From Desulfovibrio sp. (GTDB lineage: Bacteria > Desulfobacterota > Desulfovibrionia > Desulfovibrionales > Desulfovibrionaceae): a stretch of 15,278 nt of DNA. The number at the start of each line of letters is the position of its first letter. Within the stretch, counting starts at the first letter, position 1. The notes beneath the pieces were generated by a model. The model had not been told where the DNA came from and did not search any database. It saw only the letters and a list, made by a program, of their open reading frames with translations. Shown here one piece after another: positions 7,601 to 15,278 of the stretch. Both the position numbers and the translations under genes were made by a program. Location of the stretch: the NCBI GenBank assembly GCA_031281815.1, contig JAITEY010000164.1, forward strand, positions 1-15,278, in the 5' to 3' direction.

Positions 7601-7835
7601 TGGCGCGGCCGGCCTCCAGAGTGTCCAGCAGGCTGACCAAGGCGTGGGCCACGCGGATTTCTTGGGAAAGGGCAAGCTCCTTGATGCCGTGCGGATGCAG
7701 GGCGTTGTGGAAGAGGCTGTAATCCGGGTAGCCCCGGCCGTCATGTTTCCCGTCGGCGCGCACCGGAAAACGGTTGACCATGTCGAGCAGCCGGTAGTCC
7801 TCGGCATCGAAAAATACGGATTTGAAACGCGGCAT
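4674..7835 (-). CDS. Large membrane protein with degenerate PHP-like N-terminal domain, function unknown
   Basis: This is a 1053-residue protein I do not recognise as a named family. ATG 7835 is preceded by AAGGA and a G-run and is the first good start. The cytoplasmic part (1-~700) carries DHHVHD at 165-170, then KGIRNLDVIYYN at 189-200, then AADIMGIKVRVGVEF at 213-227. The spacing resembles PHP phosphoesterases (HxH, then TDH, then GxE), but the TDH position reads YYN, so the metal site is altered. HLEIYNLKNY (447-456) and RIGSDSTSR (563-571) look like later strands of the same barrel. A low-complexity linker lies at ~494-535. The C-terminal third has about four to five hydrophobic segments (~706-725, 726-745, 806-825, 838-854, 866-888), then a second variable linker (936-953) and a helical tail. 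It is followed after 23 bases by the aminotransferase, suggesting a joint metabolic or envelope role. It could be an inactive-enzyme sensor. Confidence 0.85.
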   Translation of the reverse strand: MPRFKSVFFDAEDYRLLDMVNRFPVRADGKHDGRGYPDYSLFHNALHPHGIKELALSQEIRVAHALVSLLDTLEAGRAKDRISALAALHTDVLSSSRGSFRYNTGRVLIQIMKSLIRARGNTAEQLSLAHDFRRAASGRRRIVRKMLRRYYLLEMPEEWNQITYDHHVHDVNTKGRKSPTHLIMDAWVKGIRNLDVIYYNFVEPEAASELLQAADIMGIKVRVGVEFQAVFRDRPVQIVWEPRGFRDWRETVEFFRADSAVLALAASGREATAYHHLYILRLLDSYNSSLRFAIGAQYGAEPREISREEFIAFVGQGQSSRTHLSDIIYRRIREAVDARAAAPEPAAEIGEEAYARQNLARQTAALGLSPDVINREWLNRDKNPMVLPDASPESREALPEIMRLTPAELVAKLTGVRSPSHIILNLCNLYVEDVLELLYLCRGMISHLEIYNLKNYAEGRMPDLEAVSELQYAINEGSAVALKRLIRNCRSRLSGGSDGDAAEPERSPAGCGEDGLFPADCGEGAPPPAGGAQRSDRLELFTEILRNIQTLRGFYADRPLGLRIGSDSTSRSTLFLGMGFAFMETLPARTRRELSGQSFRHRFIPFVQDIKRIVTYTKPRRRAVGFSPTRLLSCLPFLDDLDNEKTSSWRADVKSARYHPGARAVTTLGGVSRDRLREDCGDRGAVRPRCRLGPTYLNSSLSNTAKVIFGFLAAAVTFYYTQDWWILAWFGPVIWFAVTGFRNILQAMMAGGGLNRSTLLDWHDYLSWARLCDSLMYTGISVPLLEYLVRICLLSDGLGVDSLNSPVFVYTIMSMVNGLYIAAHNIFRGFPKAAAIGNLFRSALAIPVSVVYDRIALEICLHMGWPVIYPAMGAAVLAKLASDTVAAMIEGWADKEEYLKQRSRDYTDSFARLFDCCERLEVLFPEENIADVLSRPGDPASRAGRDPASGVGREAADLKKIVIINALDLMYFWMYQPRARDTLKAMMKEMTEDERMTFAGSQIVLTRVREISQMLVDGLMGLDFARPLAFYLARREQYLEDMSRLTGVNLNPT
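4990..5027 (-). repeat. Short GC-rich tandem repeat inside the large membrane protein gene
   Basis: The 13-base unit gaggcggggtcgc occurs at 4990-5002 and again 24 bases later at 5014-5026. It encodes the repeated DPAS in GDPASRAGRDPASG on the minus strand. The 24-base period keeps the frame. It lies in a poorly conserved linker near the C-terminus and is most likely a small slippage expansion. Confidence 0.6.
6241..6330 (-). repeat. Low-complexity, imperfectly repeated linker segment in the large membrane protein gene
   Basis: This stretch encodes a Gly/Pro/Ala/Cys/Glu-rich linker with repeated PAGCGED and PADCGEG units (residues ~508-530). The repeat is imperfect at the DNA level. It separates the PHP-like barrel halves and may be a length-variable hinge. 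Two cysteines four to ten residues apart are incidental as far as I can tell. Confidence 0.45.
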
Positions 7836-8157
7836 TTCCCCCCGTCTTCCTTGCGGGCCGAGCTTTGTTCATGGTATGGGCGAAAACATATTCACATAAC
7901 AAGCCGCCTGTGGTCAACCGTGCCGCACACGCCTGGGGAACATATGCGGCATTTGTCCGGAGCGGACCCGAGGGGTCCGCTGGAGGCGCAGCCCGCCGCC
8001 TGCACGCTGAGGCGCATATTTCCGTGTGCGCGCCGGAGTGTGCAGCGGGGGCGGAAAAAGCGCACGCCGGCTATATTCACGGATGGGTTGTGCCTGATGC
8101 TTGAATTTCTGCGCATCCGCAATCTCGCGCTCATTATTCACGGATGGGTTGTGCCCG
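7836..8157. other. Divergent intergenic region between the large membrane protein gene and recN
   Basis: No gene is supported here apart from the 22-codon fragment created by the tandem repeat. A perfect palindrome AGCGGACCC-GAG-GGGTCCGCT (7961-7981) forms a 9-bp stem with a 3-base loop and no T-run. On the minus strand TTGACC (about 7917-7912) is a good -35 match but has no clear -10 partner at 16-18 bases. I see no LexA-type CTGT(N8)ACAG or GAAC(N4)GTTC box ahead of recN. The last part is copy 1 of a 61-bp tandem repeat. Confidence 0.55.
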
Positions 8158-8196
8158 ATGCTTGAATTTCTGCGCATCCGCAATCTCGCGCTCATT
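8074..8196 (+). repeat. 61-bp tandem duplication spanning the recN start codon
   Basis: Bases 8074-8135 and 8135-8196 are the same 62 bases with a single difference (T at 8095, C at 8156), giving a period of 61. Each copy carries the putative leader (tattcacggatgggttgtgc), an ATG, and the first 13 codons of recN (MLEFLRIRNLALI). Because 61 is not a multiple of three, only the second copy is in frame with the rest of recN. The near identity indicates a recent slippage or unequal-recombination event. Confidence 0.95.
8097..8165 (+). pseudogene. 22-codon upstream ORF: duplicated, truncated start of recN
   Basis: ATG 8097 lies in the first repeat copy and begins exactly like RecN (MLEFLRIRNLALI). 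It then crosses the repeat junction into another frame (IHGWVVPDA) and stops at TGA 8163-8165. It therefore ends inside the first codons of the genuine recN, overlapping it by 8 bases (8158-8165). Ribosomes using the upstream copy would finish next to the recN start, so re-initiation or interference is possible. It is not expected to have an activity of its own. Confidence 0.65.
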
Positions 8197-9780
8197 GAAG
8201 ATCTGGAACTGGAATTCGCTCCGGGCATGAATGTGCTCACGGGCGAGACCGGAGCAGGCAAGAGTTTTATCCTCAAGGCATTGAATTTCCTTACCGGGGA
8301 ACGCCTTGGGCCCGACCTGGTACGCGCGGGCCGCGACAAGGCAGCGGTGGAGGCCGTCTTCGACCTCGACGGCGAGGAGCATATTCTGCGCCGGGAACTG
8401 ACCGCCGCGGGCGGGCGCAGCCGCATCTTCATCAACGACCGCCTCGGCACGCAGGAGAGCATGCGGGCCTTGCGCTCCCGCCTGATCCTGCACAGCGGCC
8501 AGCACGGGCAGCAGAAGCTGCTGCAGCCCTCCTTTCAGGCCGCCCTGCCGGACGCCTTTATGCGTCGCCCGGAGCTTACGGCGGAAAAGGACCGCCTCTG
8601 CGCGGAATTGGCCCGTTGCGCCGAACGCTTGAAGGCGTTGGATGAAACGCGCGCGACCCTGGAGGACAAGCGGGAGCTGCTTGAATACCAACGCCGGGAA
8701 ATCGAAAAAGTCGCCCCGCGGCCGGGGGAAGAAGAAGAGCTGGAAGAGCGCCGCGCGGCGGCGCGCCGGCGGGATGCCGTCGCGGAAAACGCCGGCAGGG
8801 CGCTTGCGCTCCTGAACGGGGGAGAGGACCGGCACGGCGTACTGCAGGGACTGGCGGATCTGGAACGCAGTCTGGACGCTCTGGCGGCGGACGTGCCGGA
8901 CTGCGCATCCTTGGCGGAACACGCGGCTTCCGCGCGCGTTGCGCTCCGGGATGCGGAGAAGGTCCTGCGCCGGGCTGCGCACAACGCCCGGCAGGAAGAA
9001 GACGGCGAAGCCCTGGAGGCGCGCCTCTATGCCTTGGCCCAGCTTAAACGCAAGCTGCGCCGGCCCTTGGACTCCATCCTGACCCTGCAGCGTGAAATCG
9101 CAGACAATCTTGATTTTCTGGACCGTTGCGGTCTGGAGCGCAAAAAACTGGAAGCGGAAGAGCAGGAACGCTGCGCCGCTTTGTCGGCCTTACTGGCGGA
9201 GCTCAACCCGGCCCGCCGGGAAGCGGCGGCGCGTCTGGCCGTTGCCCTGGAAGAAGAATTGAAAGGACTGGGATTTTCCGAGCATCTGCGCGTATCCTTC
9301 GAATTTTCATCCCGTCCCCTGTACGGCGACCGCGCCGACCTGCACGAGGAGATTCCCCGCATTTTCTGGCAGCCGAATCCCGGGCAGCTCGCGCAGCCTC
9401 TGGACCGCATAGCATCCGGCGGCGAACTCTCGCGCTTCCTGCTGGCCGTCGTCAGCCTGATGGGCAAAAATACGCAGGAGCGACCTACCCTGATTTTCGA
9501 CGAAATAGATGCCGGCGTGGGCGGGCTGACCCTGAATCGCGTGGCCGACGGACTGGAAAAGCTGGCCGCCGCGCGCCAGATGCTGCTCATCACGCACTGG
9601 CCGCAACTCGCGGCGCGGGCCGAACGCCATTTCATCGTCAGCAAGGAGGTGCGCGACGGCAGCACCTATACTCTGTGCCGCTCGGCCGCGCCGGAGGATA
9701 TCCCGGCGGAACTGGCGCGTATGGCCGGAGAGGAAAGCGCGGTTGTGATGGATGAAAGTCTCTTGCCGAGGCTGCCGTGA
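8158..9780 (+). CDS. recN: DNA repair protein RecN (SMC-like ATPase)
   Basis: RecN is a cytoplasmic SMC-like ATPase that gathers broken DNA ends for RecA-dependent double-strand break repair. From ATG 8158 it has 540 residues, close to the usual ~550. The N-terminus MLEFLRIRNLALIEDLELEF is the family start. Walker A, GETGAGKS, is at 29-36. A coiled-coil arm rich in Glu/Arg/Leu runs from ~140 to 350. The ABC signature SGGELSR is at 420-426, Walker B TLIFDEID at 444-451, and the switch histidine is H480 in LLITHWPQLA. ATG 8158 is preferred over an in-frame TTG at 8101, which would read through the duplicated segment in a meaningless frame. The ribosome site is weak (GGATGGG, ~10 bases upstream). 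The start region is duplicated upstream. Whether it is SOS-controlled cannot be told, as no LexA box is evident. Confidence 0.96.
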   Translation: MLEFLRIRNLALIEDLELEFAPGMNVLTGETGAGKSFILKALNFLTGERLGPDLVRAGRDKAAVEAVFDLDGEEHILRRELTAAGGRSRIFINDRLGTQESMRALRSRLILHSGQHGQQKLLQPSFQAALPDAFMRRPELTAEKDRLCAELARCAERLKALDETRATLEDKRELLEYQRREIEKVAPRPGEEEELEERRAAARRRDAVAENAGRALALLNGGEDRHGVLQGLADLERSLDALAADVPDCASLAEHAASARVALRDAEKVLRRAAHNARQEEDGEALEARLYALAQLKRKLRRPLDSILTLQREIADNLDFLDRCGLERKKLEAEEQERCAALSALLAELNPARREAAARLAVALEEELKGLGFSEHLRVSFEFSSRPLYGDRADLHEEIPRIFWQPNPGQLAQPLDRIASGGELSRFLLAVVSLMGKNTQERPTLIFDEIDAGVGGLTLNRVADGLEKLAAARQMLLITHWPQLAARAERHFIVSKEVRDGSTYTLCRSAAPEDIPAELARMAGEESAVVMDESLLPRLP

Positions 9781-9865
9781 ACAGACTGCCGCACATGAGG
9801 GCATGGCGGATGTTGCTCAAAACTCGAATTTCAGTTGCAGGCTTGCGAGACCCAAGCCCTAAGGA

Positions 9866-9894
9866 TTGTCCGTACTTGCCGCCTGTGGTATATG
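9866..9894 (+). promoter_or_regulatory. Candidate sigma-70 promoter for the AAA-nuclease gene
   Basis: TTGTCC (9866-9871) and TATATG (9889-9894) are separated by 17 bases, each matching four of six consensus positions. It lies within the 141-bp gap after recN and about 15 bases before the ribosome site AAGGAGG (9909-9915), so the leader would be short. No terminator is evident after recN, so read-through from recN is also possible. Confidence 0.4.
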
Positions 9895-9921
9895 TGCGGG
9901 CAGACGGCAAGGAGGCGAAAC

Positions 9922-11493
9922 GTGTCCGATCCCTACGCGATTCCCAAGCATTTTAATATAGCAGGCCCTTGCGTTCCAAAATATCACTATATGCTGGACG
10001 CGCCGGCGAGACTACCTGAAGCGAGAAAACTCGCTGAAAACATGAATTATTTTGTTATCCACGCGGCCAGGCAGTCGGGCAAAACAACACTTTTGCGCGC
10101 CTTGACCAGGGAAATCAACGCCGCCGGCAAATTTTACGCCCTGTACTGTTCGTTGGAAACAGTGCAAGGCATTGAAGCTTTGGAAGACGGCATACGGGCC
10201 GTGCTGTATGCTGTTAAGCGAGCCCTGAGCAGGTCACCCGAAGAAGCTCTGCGCAACGTGCCGGCTTCTTTTTCAACCGAAGGACCGTCAATCGCCGTGG
10301 GTCAAGCGTTGACGGATGTATGCGCGGCCTTGAAAAAACCGCTCATTATCTTTTTCGACGAGGCGGATTGCCTCTCCGGGCAGGTGCTTATCAGTTTTCT
10401 GCGCCAACTGCGCGACGGCTATGTTGTCAGAGATGAATCCCCGTTCCCTTGGTCCGTCTCTCTTATCGGCATGCGTGACATTCGGGATTTCAAGGCCCAG
10501 GTGCGTCCGGACAGGGATACTTTGGGGTCGGCAAGCCCCTTCAATATCGTCACCAAGGCGCTGACTCTCCGCAACTTCACCCCGGAGCAGATTGCGGCCC
10601 TCTATAGGCAGCATACGGAAGCTGTGGGACAGCATTTTGAGGAACGCGCCGTGGAACGCGCCTTTTATTGGTCGGAAGGCCAGCCTTGGCTGGTCAATGC
10701 CCTGGCTCGCCAAGCGGTGGATGAAGACCCGGCCGGCGACCACAGCATAACCGTGACGGCCGACCATATGGATGCGGCGGCTGAAGCCCTTATACTCCGC
10801 CGCGATACGCACATTGATTCCCTGTTGGAGCGTCTGAAGGAACCGCGCGTGCGGAGAGTCATGGAACCGGTGCTGGCCGGCCTGGGAAATGACGTTTCGC
10901 TTTTGGCCGACGACACTAAATTCTGCCTCGACCTGGGACTTTTGAAAAACGACCCCGAATCGGGCTTGTGCCCTGCCAATCCCATATACCGCGATGTTAT
11001 CGTACGCACGCTCAACTATGATACGCAGTACGCGCTTCCGCGCAGTCTCGCCCACCGCTGGATGAACGGCAAAAACATTGATATGTGCGCCCTGCTGAAA
11101 GAATTTCAGCAATTCTGGCGTGAAAACGCGGAGATGTGGACGGCACGCTATGACTATAAAGAAGCCGCGCCTCATTTGATTTTGCAGGCGTTCTTGCAGC
11201 GCGTGACCAACGGCGGCGCGCAGATTATCCGTGAATTCGCCCTGGGAACGCACAGGGTGGACGTTTGCGTTCGCTACGCGGGCAAGGCTTATCCCCTGGA
11301 ATTAAAACTCGCCTCCTCCAAGGCCCGCATTCAGGGATTGGAACAGTTGGAGAGCTATATGACCGCTTGCGGCGCGTCCGAAGGCTGGCTGGTTATTTTC
11401 GACCGGGGGCGGTCCAAAGGTTGGGATGAAAAAATCTCCTGGGCTGACGAGAAGCTGCCGGGAGGCGGAACGGCGCACATCGTGGGCTGCTGA
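9922..11493 (+). CDS. AAA-like ATPase fused to a PD-(D/E)XK nuclease-like domain
   Basis: This is a 523-residue protein of a family known only as ATP-binding or AAA-like proteins; its cellular role is not established. GTG 9922 is chosen because AAGGAGG (9909-9915) stands six bases before it; a TTG at 9835 would add 29 residues unlike the family. Walker A is A48-T55 (AARQSGKT), Walker B LIIFFDEAD at 141-149, with a sensor-like SLIGMRD at 180-186. A winged-helix-like middle follows. The C-terminus has D447 (HRVDVCV), E460-x-K462 (YPLELKL) and QxxxY at 475-479, the pattern of a PD-(D/E)XK nuclease fold. It ends IVGC, as I recall for relatives. Relatives occur in several copies in many anaerobes, which suggests mobility. 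It stands between recN and rpoB where ribosomal protein genes would be expected. A defence or DNA-processing role is only a guess. Confidence 0.85.
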   Translation: MSDPYAIPKHFNIAGPCVPKYHYMLDAPARLPEARKLAENMNYFVIHAARQSGKTTLLRALTREINAAGKFYALYCSLETVQGIEALEDGIRAVLYAVKRALSRSPEEALRNVPASFSTEGPSIAVGQALTDVCAALKKPLIIFFDEADCLSGQVLISFLRQLRDGYVVRDESPFPWSVSLIGMRDIRDFKAQVRPDRDTLGSASPFNIVTKALTLRNFTPEQIAALYRQHTEAVGQHFEERAVERAFYWSEGQPWLVNALARQAVDEDPAGDHSITVTADHMDAAAEALILRRDTHIDSLLERLKEPRVRRVMEPVLAGLGNDVSLLADDTKFCLDLGLLKNDPESGLCPANPIYRDVIVRTLNYDTQYALPRSLAHRWMNGKNIDMCALLKEFQQFWRENAEMWTARYDYKEAAPHLILQAFLQRVTNGGAQIIREFALGTHRVDVCVRYAGKAYPLELKLASSKARIQGLEQLESYMTACGASEGWLVIFDRGRSKGWDEKISWADEKLPGGGTAHIVGC

Positions 11494-11495
11494 AA

Positions 11496-11516
11496 GCCGG
11501 CCGCTTATGTACCGGC
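11496..11516 (+). other. Short inverted repeat after the AAA-nuclease gene
   Basis: GCCGG (11496-11500) pairs with CCGGC (11512-11516) around an 11-base loop, directly after the TGA stop. The stem is only five base pairs and is followed by mixed sequence and then A-tracts, not T's. It is weak evidence for a terminator. Confidence 0.25.
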
Positions 11517-11528
11517 GTGCGTATTCTG

Positions 11529-11584
11529 AAAAAAAAATTTTCGGAAAAAAAATTCTTGCCTAATATCGAAATCCGCGCTATGAG
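11529..11584 (+). promoter_or_regulatory. Candidate rpoB promoter with A-tract UP element
   Basis: TTGCCT (11556-11561) and TATGAG (11579-11584) are 17 bases apart, each four of six to the sigma-70 consensus. Immediately upstream are a run of nine A's followed by four T's (11529-11541) and a run of eight A's (11545-11552). This is the composition and position of an UP element that contacts the alpha subunit C-terminal domain at strong ribosomal-type promoters. Predicted transcription start is near 11591, leaving a leader of about 170 bases before rpoB. Confidence 0.55.
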
Positions 11585-11677
11585 TATTCGCTTGTTACAC
11601 AGCCTTCTGACACAGCTGTAAAATCGGGCTGCAGGTGCTTGTATCCCTTTCCGCATAAATAATCGTCGTCGGTTCAG

Positions 11678-11700
11678 CCCGGCGCGCTTTGCGCGTCGGG
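11678..11700 (+). promoter_or_regulatory. Strong stem-loop in the rpoB leader
   Basis: CCCGGCGCGC (11678-11687) pairs with GCGCGTCGGG (11691-11700) over a 3-base TTT loop. The stem is ten pairs including one G-U. It lies 63 bases upstream of the rpoB ATG. The T-rich bases TTCTATTGTTTT come about ten bases later, not immediately, so it is more like an attenuator, RNase III site or mRNA-stability hairpin than a clean terminator. Confidence 0.55.
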
Positions 11701-11763
11701 CAGCGCCGTTCTATTGTTTTGCGGAAAGCGCAGGCCCCATCCCTACCTTCCCCGAGGTGCATC

Positions 11764-15278
<3,515 letters not shown>

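Noticed and set aside
8101..8157. TTG start of recN 19 codons upstream
   Set aside because: It would read the duplicated segment in the wrong frame (residues unlike any RecN) before the real MLEFLRIRNLALIEDLELEF start at 8158.
7293..8165. 290-codon open frame on the plus strand ending in MLEFLRIRNLALI
   Set aside because: Most of it is antisense to the large membrane protein gene. Only the last 22 codons (8097-8165) are meaningful, as the duplicated recN start.
9835..9921. TTG start 29 codons upstream for the AAA-nuclease gene
   Set aside because: GTG 9922 has an ideal AAGGAGG six bases upstream, and the extra residues are Cys/Arg-rich and overlap the candidate promoter.

Overview
The window looks like a piece of a moderately GC-rich sulfate-reducing bacterium of the Desulfovibrio type (Desulfovibrionaceae, Desulfobacterota). 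The reasons are a fused [FeFe]-hydrogenase/small-subunit C-terminus of the HndD type, a large multidomain chemoreceptor, and a proteobacterial-looking RpoB. This assignment is an inference from protein character only; no 16S or taxonomic marker search was possible.

Layout. (1) 1-261: the 3' end of an HndD-like NADP-reducing [FeFe]-hydrogenase subunit, with a GC-rich hairpin downstream. The end of this gene plus the hairpin is present a second time, diverged, at 647-869. About 210 bp of hairpin-rich non-coding DNA separates the copies. (2) 907-3324 (+): a complete methyl-accepting chemotaxis protein with a PAS domain. (3) 3535-7835 (-): a two-gene unit transcribed towards the chemoreceptor. 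It consists of a 1053-residue membrane protein with a degenerate PHP-like metal-site motif, which I cannot assign to a function, followed 23 bp later by a class V (alanine/serine-glyoxylate type) aminotransferase. A good rho-independent terminator closes the unit. (4) 7836-8157: a divergent intergenic region ending in a nearly perfect 61-bp tandem duplication of the recN start region. (5) 8158-9780 (+): recN. (6) 9922-11493 (+): an AAA-like ATPase fused to a PD-(D/E)XK nuclease-like domain, a family of unknown function. (7) 11764-15278 (+): rpoB without its last ~200 codons, cut by the window edge. It is preceded by its own candidate promoter with A-tracts and a ~170-nt leader holding a strong hairpin.

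How the parts relate. Only the aminotransferase and the large membrane protein are arranged as a clear operon. RecN serves recombinational repair, RpoB serves transcription, and the chemoreceptor and hydrogenase are typical of a motile anaerobe. The most unusual points are the recN tandem duplication, which creates a 22-codon upstream ORF overlapping the true recN start; the absence of rplL/rplJ directly before rpoB, where an AAA-nuclease gene sits instead; the probable CTG start of the aminotransferase; the hydrogenase-tail duplication; and the uncharacterised PHP-like membrane protein. No tRNA, rRNA, CRISPR array or transposase gene was seen.
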